Source: an uncultured Bacteroidia bacterium (lineage in GTDB: Bacteria; Bacteroidota; Bacteroidia; Bacteroidales; F082). From it: a stretch of 64,000 bases of DNA. The position numbers and the translations under genes were made by a program. The notes beneath the pieces are model-generated. The model did not search any database, had not been told where the DNA came from, and was given only the letters and a program-made list of their open reading frames with translations. Below are positions 16,944-24,871 of the stretch, in pieces; positions within the stretch are counted from its first letter, which is position 1, and each line of letters begins with the position of its first letter. The stretch is from assembly GCA_902800965.1 (NCBI GenBank), contig CADCGK010000006.1, positions 115,277 to 179,276 on the forward strand, given 5' to 3'.

Positions 16944-17792
16944 TTACCTGATCACCCGTGTAAACACAGGATTTTCGCCTTCTGCGACGGTCACATACAC
17001 CTTTAGCTCTCCTGTGGGCATCCCTGGATTGTTCTCGCGAGGAAGATCCTCAGCAGTGAACAGGTATTCCGTACCTTCGGGAATAGTACGCGAAGCCACA
17101 GCCTTGGCTTGAGCATGAAGCATTTGATAGCCATCGACGGCAGCATTGAAGATAGCTGTTTCCTCTTCATTTACAGGATGTTGCTCCGAAAAATCCTCCA
17201 GCTTAACGAACTCTCCTTCAAGGAAACCATTTGCCTTCAGGAATTGGTCGATCTCTTGGGGTGCGGCATCGAGTCGGGCGGCACGCACACCATAGCCAGG
17301 AAGGATTTCCGCTTTAGGCTGTGCCTCGGCCAAATCCTTCATGCTTGACTCCAGTCCGCCACTGCCGAAAGTGCAGAACGGGACGACTTTCTTACCGCTC
17401 AGGTCCACTTGACTCAAGAAGGTGATCACGGGCGGTGCGTAAGTGCCGAACCACACGGGATAGCCAAGGAAAACCACATCGTATTTGGTGATGTCGGCTG
17501 CCAACGGCTGAATCTCGGGAGTAACACCTTGTTCGCGATCTTGTTTGCAACGTTCGATGGTAGCTTGGAAATCCATTTCGTAGGGTTTCGTGGGTACAAT
17601 CTCCTCCATGTCGGCTCCGAGCCGAGTGGCGATTTCGGTCGCTACGGCTTTCGTGTTCGACGTTTGGGAGTAGTAGAGGACCAGTACTTTAGGGGTTTCC
17701 GCCTTGGGCGCTTCTTCCTTTTGTTTTTCCTTCTTCGGACCGCAAGAGACGGCGGCCATCGCTACGATGGCGAGAACGATTATTCTTTTCAT
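16944..17792 (-). CDS. Flavodoxin-domain lipoprotein
   Basis: A 282-residue protein with a lipoprotein signal (MKRIIVLAIVAMAAVSC), an acidic/lysine linker, then a flavodoxin domain (LVLYYSQTSNTKAVATEIA at the FMN phosphate site; FLGYPVWFGTYAPPVITFL at the ring). About 80 extra residues follow the flavodoxin fold and match no family I know. It is tethered to a membrane, so it probably works in the periplasm. Last gene of an operon with LD-carboxypeptidase, the AlkZ-like protein and glutathione peroxidase (12-bp gap upstream). Confidence 0.8.
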   Translation of the reverse strand: MKRIIVLAIVAMAAVSCGPKKEKQKEEAPKAETPKVLVLYYSQTSNTKAVATEIATRLGADMEEIVPTKPYEMDFQATIERCKQDREQGVTPEIQPLAADITKYDVVFLGYPVWFGTYAPPVITFLSQVDLSGKKVVPFCTFGSGGLESSMKDLAEAQPKAEILPGYGVRAARLDAAPQEIDQFLKANGFLEGEFVKLEDFSEQHPVNEEETAIFNAAVDGYQMLHAQAKAVASRTIPEGTEYLFTAEDLPRENNPGMPTGELKVYVTVAEGENPVFTRVIR

Positions 17793-17804
17793 TTGAATCT
17801 AATA

Positions 17805-18434
17805 TTATTTATTGACTTTCAAAAGCTCTTGTATGGCTTCCTCCATCATGTCGGGCGTCACCATGGGCTCGAAGCGAATGATGGTCTTGCCGTCTTTGGA
17901 GACCAGAAACTTGCCAAAGTTCCAACGGATGGCATCGCCTTGGTCAAAGCCGGTGCCAGTCTTTTGGTGAATCTCGTCGAGTTGTGCGGCAAACTCCTCG
18001 GCACCCTCGGGATAGCCCTTGAAAGGTGCTTGTTTCTTGAGATAGGTATAGAGTGGGCTCTCCGCCTCACCGTTGACGTCAATTTTGGCAAACAGTGGGA
18101 AGGTGACGTTGTAGTTCAGAGAGCAGAAGCTCTGAATCTCTTCGTTGGTGCCAGGCTCTTGTTCCAAGAATTGGTTGCAGGGGAAACCAAGAATCTCCAA
18201 GCCTTGGTCCTTGTATTTCTGATATAGGGCTTCAAGGCCTTCGTACTGCGGGGTCAAGCCGCACTTGCTGGCAACATTGACGATGAGCAGCACCTTGCCT
18301 TTGTAATTAGCCAACGACACATCGTTCCCATTGATGTCTTTGACGGTGATGTCATAGATACCACTATTGTTCTGGTTGTTGCAGCTCGTAGCCATCATCA
18401 GTGCCACTGCCGCGAGAAAGAATAGTTTTTTCAT
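17805..18434 (-). CDS. Glutathione peroxidase-family lipoprotein (thiol peroxidase)
   Basis: A 209-residue protein with a lipoprotein signal (MKKLFFLAAVALMMATSC) and a complete GPx domain: peroxidatic Cys in NVASKCGLTPQY, Gln in LGFPCNQFLEQEPG, and Trp/Asn in IRWNFGKFLV. The Cys-type active site implies thioredoxin-linked peroxide reduction rather than glutathione. Being a lipoprotein, it should act outside the cytoplasm. It sits between the AlkZ-like gene (21 bp) and the flavodoxin lipoprotein (12 bp), which fits an envelope redox operon. Confidence 0.9.
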   Translation of the reverse strand: MKKLFFLAAVALMMATSCNNQNNSGIYDITVKDINGNDVSLANYKGKVLLIVNVASKCGLTPQYEGLEALYQKYKDQGLEILGFPCNQFLEQEPGTNEEIQSFCSLNYNVTFPLFAKIDVNGEAESPLYTYLKKQAPFKGYPEGAEEFAAQLDEIHQKTGTGFDQGDAIRWNFGKFLVSKDGKTIIRFEPMVTPDMMEEAIQELLKVNK

Positions 18435-18455
18435 TTTGAGTAGGTTTAGTTATGG

Positions 18456-19097
18456 TTATTTCAGTACTTTTAAAACCTGTTTTCGGATAGCCGTTCCATC
18501 CGTCAGCTTCGTGATGTGGTCGATTAAAAGCTCCAGTGACTCTTCGGGGGTGTGGTTGGTGTGGAGCGTGGTGAAGTCTTCAAACAGTGACTCGGGCGTG
18601 CAGAAATACGACACCTGCCAGCCGTTGTAAACCTGTTCGGGGCCCCGATACACCCGCTCGATGGCACCTGTGACGACACGACATTGCTGCATCAGCTTGC
18701 ATATAGCGGCGTCGGCTTTGCCTTTTTTCACGTTGAGCAAGGTACGCACCTCCTTGATGGTGATGCTGCCTTGTTTTTCGAGATAAGCCATGATAAGTTC
18801 TCCGTTCTTGTCGGGCGTTGTCGTGGCACGGCGGAGGTTCATCAGTTCGCGGTAGAATGGTACTGTCGCGAAGGCGGCTTTCCCCCCGCAGAGGAATTTC
18901 CCGTAGGCGATGCCGCCGTTTTGCAGGCAGTCTATCTTCCAGTCCCAAGGTCCGAGCGAGTCCTCCTCGCCGTCAAACCAAAACTCGGGCAGCGTAAGTT
19001 CCTTGATGGAATAGCCTGGGATGGCGCTGGTGAAAAACGGGACGATACCTAGCTCGCAAATGGCTCGCTCCATCGTTTCTGGACTGGAAATTACCAT
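18456..19097 (-). CDS. AlkZ-related (winged-helix glycosylase-like) protein
   Basis: A 213-residue protein with an N-terminal block (AICELGIVPFFTSAIPGYSI, then WDWKIDCLQNGGIAYGKF) that I associate with 'AlkZ-related' proteins, a group distantly similar to the AlkZ/YcaQ DNA glycosylases. A winged-helix segment follows (YLEKQGSITIKEVRTLLNV). AlkZ's catalytic QxQ/QxD motif was not found, so glycosylase activity should not be assumed. It is the second gene of the four-gene operon starting with LD-carboxypeptidase. Confidence 0.5.
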   Translation of the reverse strand: MVISSPETMERAICELGIVPFFTSAIPGYSIKELTLPEFWFDGEEDSLGPWDWKIDCLQNGGIAYGKFLCGGKAAFATVPFYRELMNLRRATTTPDKNGELIMAYLEKQGSITIKEVRTLLNVKKGKADAAICKLMQQCRVVTGAIERVYRGPEQVYNGWQVSYFCTPESLFEDFTTLHTNHTPEESLELLIDHITKLTDGTAIRKQVLKVLK

Positions 19098-19123
19098 ATT
19101 CGTTGAAGTTGAGGTAGTCGCGG

Positions 19124-20230
19124 TTATTCCAGCTTTCCTGCACTTTGAAGGCGATACTCCAAAGAAGTCCTCGTAGAGGAGAGGTCGGCAGTATGAACTA
19201 TGGTTTGTTGGCCTTCGATGTCGAACTGGAGCGTGGAACCATCGGCACGCACGTCAAGGGTGACAGGGGCGCCCATCACGAGGGGGAGGTTGACGTCGTC
19301 ATGTCCAGCGGGGAAACCGCACAGCACAGGAATGTGATAGGCGGACAAGTAGGAGCAAAGCATCGCTTCAACACTCTCATAGTCAAATTCGTTGCCGCAA
19401 CCGACGAATTCTCCAAGGATGACGCCTTTGCAGCGGTCGAGCACACCGTTCATGACCAGCATGTTAAACAGTCGGTCGATGTTGTGCATAGATTCTCCCA
19501 CCTCTTCGATGAACAAGATAAGGTCATTGGCCAGCGTGGCATCGGCTTGGGTGCCGAGATTGGGGGCGAAAGTGCAGAGGTTGCCACCTACCAGCACGCC
19601 TTGAGCCTGTCCTTCAATGTTTTGAGGGTGCGCAGGAAGCTCGTAGCGGGGAACTTGGCCCATCAACAAGTCGCGCATCAGGGTGCTGGTGGGGTCTGTG
19701 CCGCCGGCGGCAAGGAACGAGCTCATCGTTCCATGTATGCCCATCACTCCGGCGCGGTTTAGCAGTCCATGAAGTGTGGTGATATCGCTGAAGCCCACGA
19801 GCCATTTGGGGTGGGTCTTGAGCTCGTCGAGCGACAGTCGGTTGATAAGTTGAATGGTGCCATATCCGCCTCGGTTACAGAGGACGGCCTTGACAGTCTG
19901 TTGGTTGAAGGCCCAGCGGAGGTCGCTCACTCGTTCCTCGACCGTGCCGGCATACTTGCCTTGGTAGATCTTGCCCACATTGGGGCCGATGACGGGTGTC
20001 AATCCCCAGTTGCGGAGCACTTCGGCAGTGAGCTCCACATTCTCCATCGGCGTGTAGTACGAAGGCGATATGAGTGCCACTGTGTCCCCCGCCTTCAGAT
20101 AGTTGGGTTTCGTGCAATCCAACGTTATCGTTTCGCTCTCAGGGTTTACAGGTACCTTGTGGCATGATATCATTGCGCTGCTGAGGGTAAGGATGGCGGC
20201 AAGCACCCAGCATGAAGTCAGATTTTTCAT
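19124..20230 (-). CDS. LD-carboxypeptidase (peptidase S66) lipoprotein
   Basis: A 368-residue protein starting MKNLTSCWVLAAILTLSS, with lipobox ...MISC. The S66 fold is complete: VALISPSYYTPMENVELTAE at the N-terminus, CNRGGYGTIQLINRL, and the nucleophile Ser in WLVGFSDITTLHGLL. The catalytic Glu is in LFIEEVGESMHNIDRL and the His in GFPAGHDDVNLPLVMG. S66 enzymes remove the terminal D-Ala from murein tetrapeptides; a lipoprotein form points to periplasmic peptidoglycan recycling or remodelling. First gene of the operon, with a promoter box at 20359-20366. Confidence 0.9.
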   Translation of the reverse strand: MKNLTSCWVLAAILTLSSAMISCHKVPVNPESETITLDCTKPNYLKAGDTVALISPSYYTPMENVELTAEVLRNWGLTPVIGPNVGKIYQGKYAGTVEERVSDLRWAFNQQTVKAVLCNRGGYGTIQLINRLSLDELKTHPKWLVGFSDITTLHGLLNRAGVMGIHGTMSSFLAAGGTDPTSTLMRDLLMGQVPRYELPAHPQNIEGQAQGVLVGGNLCTFAPNLGTQADATLANDLILFIEEVGESMHNIDRLFNMLVMNGVLDRCKGVILGEFVGCGNEFDYESVEAMLCSYLSAYHIPVLCGFPAGHDDVNLPLVMGAPVTLDVRADGSTLQFDIEGQQTIVHTADLSSTRTSLEYRLQSAGKLE

Positions 20231-20240
20231 GTTTTTATGG

Positions 20241-20339
20241 CTTTTATTTGTTAATGCTTTCATTCAAAAAAGTTTGTCGATCACCTCCTGAAGACAACGC
20301 CCGTCCGCGCGGTGACTCTTTAGGGTCAATCTCTTTCTT
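20241..20339 (-). other. Short leader ORF, possible relic of a CatA-like acetyltransferase gene
   Basis: Right after the promoter box at 20359 there is a 32-codon ORF starting MKKEIDPKESPRGRAL. Its first residues resemble the start of the CatA-like acetyltransferases common in Bacteroidales; the remainder does not. It may be a relic joined to the leader of the carboxypeptidase gene, or a chance ORF. Inside it the minus strand reads AGGAGGTGATC, a strong match to the 16S anti-Shine-Dalgarno end. Confidence 0.25.
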
Positions 20340-20358
20340 CATTGCTGTTGTTTTGCCG

Positions 20359-20366
20359 CAAAGGTA
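20359..20366 (-). promoter_or_regulatory. TACCTTTG promoter box of the LD-carboxypeptidase operon
   Basis: TAnnTTTG box on the minus strand, about 130 bp upstream of the ATG at 20230 and just past the terminator of the upstream operon. Confidence 0.65.
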
Positions 20367-20370
20367 CAAA

Positions 20371-20409
20371 AAAACCGCAACCCAAGCTTCGCCTGAATTG
20401 CGGATTTTT
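20371..20409 (-). terminator. Rho-independent terminator of the CMD-cupin operon
   Basis: Stem CCGCAA/TTGCGG (20375-20403) flanked by an A tract and T tract. On the minus strand it lies about 20 bp past the stop of the CMD-cupin gene, followed by a run of seven T. Confidence 0.65.
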
Positions 20410-20426
20410 CGATGAACCTTGTCCAA

Positions 20427-21464
20427 TTATTTCAACGTGTCATATTGTTCGTCGCTGACAGGCTCCAGCCACTCGTTGCTGTTGCCGGGTTGGGCATCGG
20501 CATGGTAGGTGAGGTGCTGCATCCAGCTGTCCTTGGCGGCGCCGTGCCAGTGTTTCACGCCCTCGGGAACGGCGATGACGGTGCCAGGAACCAACGGAAT
20601 GGCTTCCTTGCCCCATTCCTGATACCAGCCGCGACCACTCACGCAAATCAACATCTGTACGGCACCGTGGTGGACGTGCCAGTTGTTGCGGCAGCCAGGT
20701 TCGAAACTAACATTGCAGAGCCCGCTTGCGGGGTCGAGGACGGCGAGGTAGCTATTGCCAATGAAATACTGGGCGTATGCAGTGTTGGGTTCTCCGATGG
20801 GCCAGGGTGACTGTGCGCACACCACATCGTTCTTGCCGTCCACGGCGGCGACGATAGCAGCCTCACAACGCAAGGCCTCGGCTTGCAACCCTGTAGCTTT
20901 CAAGGCCACCGGGATGTTGCGCAATTGCTCCTCTGTGACACCCATATTCAAGGCGCCACGCACATGCGCCTGCAGCTGCGGCATCACGTTTTCCAAGCCG
21001 CTCAACGCACTCACGGTGATGAGTTCGCGGTCAGCGTGGGTGAGGTTGTCGCGGGCGAAGATGTCGCCGAAGAGATGGGCTTTCAGATAGTAGTCCTCGG
21101 CAGGGCAGAAGTCATAGTTGAAAGGGCGACCGCTCAACTTGGTCTGCACCTCGGTGCCTTGTGCCAATGCATTGTAATTGTTCGGCAGCGGCGATGCTTC
21201 AACACCTTCTTCAGTGGCTTTGCCTTCGGCATTGCGTTGTTGCAACACCTTCTGCAAAGTGCCAAGCGCATTCAGGGAACGCGGGAATCCCGTGTAGGCA
21301 TAGAGTTGCGACAGGGCTTCCTTGATTTGGCTGACCGTCAAGCCGGCATCCAAGCCGCCGTTGATGGCCTCGGCCAAGGCGGTATAGTCGGCTTTGGCCT
21401 CGTTGCAGGCGATGGCCGACATGAAGGCCGCCTGCTCGGTAGTAAAGGTGAGTGTGTTCATCAT
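20427..21464 (-). CDS. Carboxymuconolactone decarboxylase-like and cupin fusion protein
   Basis: A 345-residue fusion. Two CMD/AhpD-like helical segments (ALAEAINGGLDAGLTVSQIK; then LTHADRELITVSALSGLENV with ALNMGVTEEQLRNI) are followed from about residue 235 by a cupin barrel with metal ligands in NNWHVHHGAVQMLICVSG and PEGVKHWHGA. The CxxC pair of true AhpD peroxidases is not seen. Such fusions occur in Bacteroidales beside reductases and hydrolases; the reaction is unknown. Last gene of the operon that starts at 23734. Confidence 0.82.
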   Translation of the reverse strand: MMNTLTFTTEQAAFMSAIACNEAKADYTALAEAINGGLDAGLTVSQIKEALSQLYAYTGFPRSLNALGTLQKVLQQRNAEGKATEEGVEASPLPNNYNALAQGTEVQTKLSGRPFNYDFCPAEDYYLKAHLFGDIFARDNLTHADRELITVSALSGLENVMPQLQAHVRGALNMGVTEEQLRNIPVALKATGLQAEALRCEAAIVAAVDGKNDVVCAQSPWPIGEPNTAYAQYFIGNSYLAVLDPASGLCNVSFEPGCRNNWHVHHGAVQMLICVSGRGWYQEWGKEAIPLVPGTVIAVPEGVKHWHGAAKDSWMQHLTYHADAQPGNSNEWLEPVSDEQYDTLK

Positions 21465-21480
21465 CGTTTCATTTCATCTC

Positions 21481-22017
21481 TTATTTGATCATTCTAATCA
21501 CCTTGGCAGGAACGCCTCCCACAATGGTGTTGTCGGGGACATCCTTTCCCGCCACGGCACCGGCGGCCACAATGGCGTTCTCTCCGATGGTGACGCCCGC
21601 CAATATCGTGGCATTGGCACCAATCCAGGCGTTCTTCTTGATGACGATGGGTTTGGTGAGCAAGGAATGTCTTGTTTCTGGGTCTTCGGGATGGTATTCT
21701 GTGGCCAAAACCACATGAGGCGCAATGAACACGCCCTCCTCAATCGTGATACCACCAAGTGCCAGGAAGGTGCAGCCGAAGTTGACGAAACTGCCCTTGC
21801 CGAAGGTAGTCTTCTTGCCATAGTTGATGTTGAACGGCGGAAACACACGCACGGTGTCGTCGATGTCGGAGCCTGTTATTTGTCGCAGGTATGCGCGCAC
21901 CTCGGCCTCGGTGTGGTAGCCGGTGTTCATCTCGGCAACCAGTTTCATGCAACGCTGCACATCGGCATAAAGCTCATCGCTGCCTACGTAGGTCTTCCCT
22001 GTGGGTTGTTCGTTCAT
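21481..22017 (-). CDS. Left-handed beta-helix O-acetyltransferase (maltose/galactoside acetyltransferase-like)
   Basis: A 178-residue hexapeptide-repeat protein. The N-terminal helices (ELYADVQRCMKLVAEMNTGY) and LbetaH core (IGANATILAGVTIGENAIVAAGAVAG) with ending PDNTIVGGVPAKVIR match the LacA/Maa group of acetyl-CoA O-acetyltransferases. The catalytic His is probably in FIAPHVVLATEYHP. It stands 6 bp after the alpha/beta hydrolase and 16 bp before the CMD-cupin gene. The acceptor is unknown. Confidence 0.88.
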   Translation of the reverse strand: MNEQPTGKTYVGSDELYADVQRCMKLVAEMNTGYHTEAEVRAYLRQITGSDIDDTVRVFPPFNINYGKKTTFGKGSFVNFGCTFLALGGITIEEGVFIAPHVVLATEYHPEDPETRHSLLTKPIVIKKNAWIGANATILAGVTIGENAIVAAGAVAGKDVPDNTIVGGVPAKVIRMIK

Positions 22018-22023
22018 TTTGTG

Positions 22024-23151
22024 TTACTTCAGGTTTTCAGTGAAAAACTCCGCCAACGTATCCCACGGAATGTAATTGCCCTCGCCACCGTCGTAAAGGT
22101 CGCAGTGGGTGGCACCTGGGATGATGAGCAGTTGCTTGTTTTCAGGGTTGGGATTGGGTTTGCCAATGAAGTTGTAGCCTTTTGCCTGTCCCTCTACCAT
22201 GTATTTGTAAGCGGCCTCACCGAAATAGCGGGAGTGGGCTTCCGAGCCATGCATCACAAGGACGGCAGAGCGGATCTCGTTGATGTAATAGAGGAAACGG
22301 CTGTTGGCGTATGCCTGAGTGCCGATGACGCGCCAGCCGTCGTTCGAGTTGCCAGAGCGAGCATGATAACCGCGTGGTGTCTTGTAGTAATCATAGTAAT
22401 CCTTCACGAACTGTGGTGCATCCTCAGGCAGGGGATCGACGACACCGCCAGCCATTGCCATTGGGTCGGAGAGGCGTTGCTTGGCGATGGCTCCACGGGC
22501 AGCATGGCGGTCGGCCTCATTGTCGTTGGACTCGTAATAGCCATTACCACCGATACGGGTCATGTCGTACATCGTAGAGGCCACAGTGGCCTTGATGCGG
22601 GTATCGGCAGCAGCAGCGTTGAGGGCGATGCCACCCCAGCCACAGATACCGATGATGCCGATGCGTTCGGCATCTACGTTGTCTTGCTTCGACAGGAAAT
22701 CAACAGCGGCCATGAAGTCTTCCGTGTTGATGTCAGGCGAGGCAGTGCGGCGGGGTTCTCCACTACTTTCGCCAGTATAGGAAGGGTCGAAGGCCAATGC
22801 GACAAAACCGCGCTCTGCCATCCGCATGGCATAAAGGCCACTCGATTGTTCCTTGACGGCACCAAAGGGACCGCTCACAGCAATAGCCGCTAACCTTCTG
22901 TCTTCTGTCTTCTGACTTCCGTCTTCCTTGGGCTCGTATAAGTCTGCAGCAAGCGTCAGGCCATACTGGGTTTCGAATGTCACCTTACGGTGATTCACTT
23001 TCTCGCTCAGCGGGAACACCTTGTCCCACTCCTGCGTGAGGTTCAGTTTTTGTTTCATTTCTTCTTTTGTTTTTGTTGCTTCAGTTGTTTGCGGTTGATT
23101 GTTGCAGGCGGTCATGAGTGCTACCACTGCCAGGATGATTGTTTTTTTCAT
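22024..23151 (-). CDS. Alpha/beta-hydrolase lipoprotein with cysteine nucleophile elbow
   Basis: A 375-residue protein with a short lipoprotein signal (MKKTIILAVVALMTAC). The alpha/beta fold starts near VTFETQYGLTLAADLYEP. The nucleophile elbow reads GICGWGG (about residue 170), giving a Cys where serine is usual, as in the YcjY/dienelactone hydrolase-like group. The oxyanion region is AVSGPFGAVKEQSSG and the C-terminal His is in IPGATHCDLYDG. A five-unit heptamer repeat encodes the loop KEDGSQKTEDRRLA (about 75-88). Substrate unknown. Second gene of the operon after the cyclophilin-like lipoprotein (4-bp gap). Confidence 0.85.
   Translation of the reverse strand: MKKTIILAVVALMTACNNQPQTTEATKTKEEMKQKLNLTQEWDKVFPLSEKVNHRKVTFETQYGLTLAADLYEPKEDGSQKTEDRRLAAIAVSGPFGAVKEQSSGLYAMRMAERGFVALAFDPSYTGESSGEPRRTASPDINTEDFMAAVDFLSKQDNVDAERIGIIGICGWGGIALNAAAADTRIKATVASTMYDMTRIGGNGYYESNDNEADRHAARGAIAKQRLSDPMAMAGGVVDPLPEDAPQFVKDYYDYYKTPRGYHARSGNSNDGWRVIGTQAYANSRFLYYINEIRSAVLVMHGSEAHSRYFGEAAYKYMVEGQAKGYNFIGKPNPNPENKQLLIIPGATHCDLYDGGEGNYIPWDTLAEFFTENLK
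22895..22929. repeat. Tandem heptanucleotide repeat (CTTCTGT unit) in the hydrolase gene
   Basis: Five adjacent 7-bp units: CTTCTGT, CTTCTGT, CTTCTGA, CTTCCGT, CTTCCTT. The array lies inside the hydrolase coding sequence and encodes a charged surface loop between the first strands of the fold. Confidence 0.85.
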
Positions 23152-23155
23152 GGTA

Positions 23156-23734
23156 TTAATAGTATATTCTTTTTTTCCCGTTTTGAATCACAATGCCTTT
23201 ATAGCCTTTGGGAGCAATCTGCCCAGTAATGGTGTAGATTGTTCCTTCGCTGTTTTCGTCAGGCGATAGTTCTTGGATCCCTGTATAGATGGGCTGCAAT
23301 GAAAGCGTAATAGCCACTTCACCTTCACCTGCCTTGACGAAACGACGCACCTCGTCAGCCGACAAGTTGTCGAGTTTACCGATGCGTGTATAGGACCAAG
23401 AATTGTTACCATAGAAAATGCAGATGTTGTCACCGTTGTATAAGACAAGATCGCCCGCAGAAGTGGTGGTTTGGTGGTCTGCTGTGGGGAACGACTGCCC
23501 GACATAGCCCACCTTCTCAAAGTTGCCGTAGTCGTGTGCCACGTAGGTGATGTTGTCAGTTTGCAATGCAGCGACCAAGGCCCGTGTGCCGACATTGTCT
23601 TCCATCGTGACGGTATGCGTCTCCTCTCCGATAGTGATATACATTGTCTCTTCCATTGTCTGTGCAAAAGTCTCGTTGTTCTTCGAGCAACCTGTAATCA
23701 GTATTGCTGCCAATAGCCAAAGAATCTTTTTCAT
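23156..23734 (-). CDS. Cyclophilin-like fold lipoprotein
   Basis: A 192-residue protein with a lipoprotein signal (MKKILWLLAAILITGC). The central part (MYITIGEETHTVTMEDN to GEGEVAITLSLQP) matches the bacterial cyclophilin-like (DUF4198-unrelated, TM1367-type) small beta-barrel found in Bacteroidales lipoproteins. The tail (TIYTITGQIAPKGYKGIVI, ending NGKKRIYY) resembles the short C-terminal 'GxxxxxxxKGIxIxxGKK' motif seen on many secreted proteins of the order. First gene of a four-gene operon, divergent from an AraC-type regulator at 23902. Confidence 0.75.
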   Translation of the reverse strand: MKKILWLLAAILITGCSKNNETFAQTMEETMYITIGEETHTVTMEDNVGTRALVAALQTDNITYVAHDYGNFEKVGYVGQSFPTADHQTTTSAGDLVLYNGDNICIFYGNNSWSYTRIGKLDNLSADEVRRFVKAGEGEVAITLSLQPIYTGIQELSPDENSEGTIYTITGQIAPKGYKGIVIQNGKKRIYY

Positions 23735-23759
23735 TTAAGTCAAATTCTAATTACGTTGG

Positions 23760-23767
23760 CAAAAGTA
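23760..23767 (-). promoter_or_regulatory. TACTTTTG promoter box of the cyclophilin-like operon
   Basis: TAnnTTTG box 26 bp upstream of the ATG at 23734, in the 167-bp intergenic region shared with the divergent AraC gene. Confidence 0.65.
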
Positions 23768-23886
23768 CACCCGTTATTTAAAATAAATATTACACAAATT
23801 GGCTGAATATATACCAATTTCACAGAAAATGTATGTCTATTATAAAAAATAGTACCATTTTTTACGTTGTTTTTACATATTGTTCC

Positions 23887-23894
23887 TACCTTTG
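23887..23894 (+). promoter_or_regulatory. TACCTTTG promoter box of the AraC gene at 23902
   Basis: TAnnTTTG box with TTG at 23867-23869, a 17-bp spacing. It ends only 7 bp before the ATG, so the transcript should be leaderless or nearly so. Confidence 0.7.
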
Positions 23895-23901
23895 CACCAC
23901 G

Positions 23902-24795
23902 ATGAAAAAGATTCTGAAAATAGATAACCCCAACGATTATGCCCGATTTGTGGATGCTCCCGAGCTGCATCCATTAGTCAGTATTATCCACTATGATGAA
24001 CTGGCTCCCTTCCGTCATAGCCTGAATAACTACGGTGTCTATGGACTCTTTATCCAACGCCAGTTTCCCAAGGATCTCTCGTATGGCATGAAGACCCTGC
24101 AGGCGAGCGATGCCTCGATTATTGCCGTTGAGCCAGGACAGATTGGCGGCTTGGAGGACAATGGGGAGCGCATCTCGCTGAGCGGATGGGTGCTCTTGTG
24201 GTCGCCCGAGCTGCTGCACGGTTCTGAACTGGAACGTCAGATTAGCCGTTACCAATATTTCTCTTATTTCTTCACCGGCTCGCTACGGATGGTGCCTGAT
24301 GAATGGCTCTGCATCACACAACTGCTTTCCCAGATGCGGCAAGAGTTGATGGCTCATGATGACTCACCCTCGCTGAGAAGCATCTTGTTAGGCTATCTAC
24401 ACCTGATACTGGAATACTGCAACCGCATCTACCTGCGACAGCTCTCCGAGGAAGACAAGGGCGGCAGCGACCTCTTGAAACGCTTTCACGACCTGCTGCA
24501 ACAGTATTTCCGCGAGAATCGGCAGTTGTCACAAAGCCTGCCCACGGTCTCCTATTGCGCCTCAGAGCTGGCCTATTCGCCGCGTTATTTCGGCGACATC
24601 GTCCACAAAGCCACAGGAGGAACAGCCATCGGTTACATTCATAATTATGTCATCAACCAGGCCAAGAGCCTGCTCATGAACGGTCACAACATCAGCGAGA
24701 CCTCGCGCCTCCTGGGCTTCGATTTTCCCCATCATTTCACCCGTCTCTTCAAAAAGATGACTGGCCTTACGCCTAGCGAGTATTTGGGGAAATAG
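23902..24795 (+). CDS. AraC-family transcriptional regulator
   Basis: A 297-residue regulator started at MKKILKIDNPNDYARF; the upstream in-frame extension would cross the promoter. The N-terminal 170 residues form an effector-binding cupin-like domain with PGQIGGL. The C-terminal part holds two helix-turn-helix units (VSYCASELAYSPRYFGDIV and ETSRLLGFDFPHHFTRLFKK) and the family ending MTGLTPSEYLGK. It is transcribed away from the four-gene cyclophilin/hydrolase/acetyltransferase/CMD-cupin operon and is its likely regulator. Confidence 0.9.
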   Translation: MKKILKIDNPNDYARFVDAPELHPLVSIIHYDELAPFRHSLNNYGVYGLFIQRQFPKDLSYGMKTLQASDASIIAVEPGQIGGLEDNGERISLSGWVLLWSPELLHGSELERQISRYQYFSYFFTGSLRMVPDEWLCITQLLSQMRQELMAHDDSPSLRSILLGYLHLILEYCNRIYLRQLSEEDKGGSDLLKRFHDLLQQYFRENRQLSQSLPTVSYCASELAYSPRYFGDIVHKATGGTAIGYIHNYVINQAKSLLMNGHNISETSRLLGFDFPHHFTRLFKKMTGLTPSEYLGK

Positions 24796-24799
24796 TTTG

Positions 24800-24870
24800 T
24801 TATTTGTCAATGCTGACGACAGTGTACTTGCGGCTACCGAGGCCGATTTTCTCAGCATGTTCAACGTGTT
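24800..24870 (-). pseudogene. Relic: C-terminal tail of a DUF362 gene
   Basis: Directly after the stop of the flavodoxin gene (24872), the minus strand reads HVEHAEKIGLGSRKYTVVSI-DK-stop. The intact DUF362 gene at 27173-28195 ends HTIDHAEAIGLGTKKYTIIS-ID-stop. The last 21 codons therefore align, with about 70% identity at DNA level, but nothing upstream of them remains. A DUF362 paralogue once followed this flavodoxin and was lost by deletion. Confidence 0.75.
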
Positions 24871-24871
24871 T

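Noticed and set aside
20278..20287. GATCACCTCC on the plus strand, like the 3' end of 16S rRNA
   Set aside because: Only about ten bases match and no rRNA sequence surrounds it.
21394..22893. 499-codon ORF on the plus strand
   Set aside because: Entirely antisense to the acetyltransferase and alpha/beta hydrolase genes, which have clear family motifs; this is a shadow of their codon pattern.
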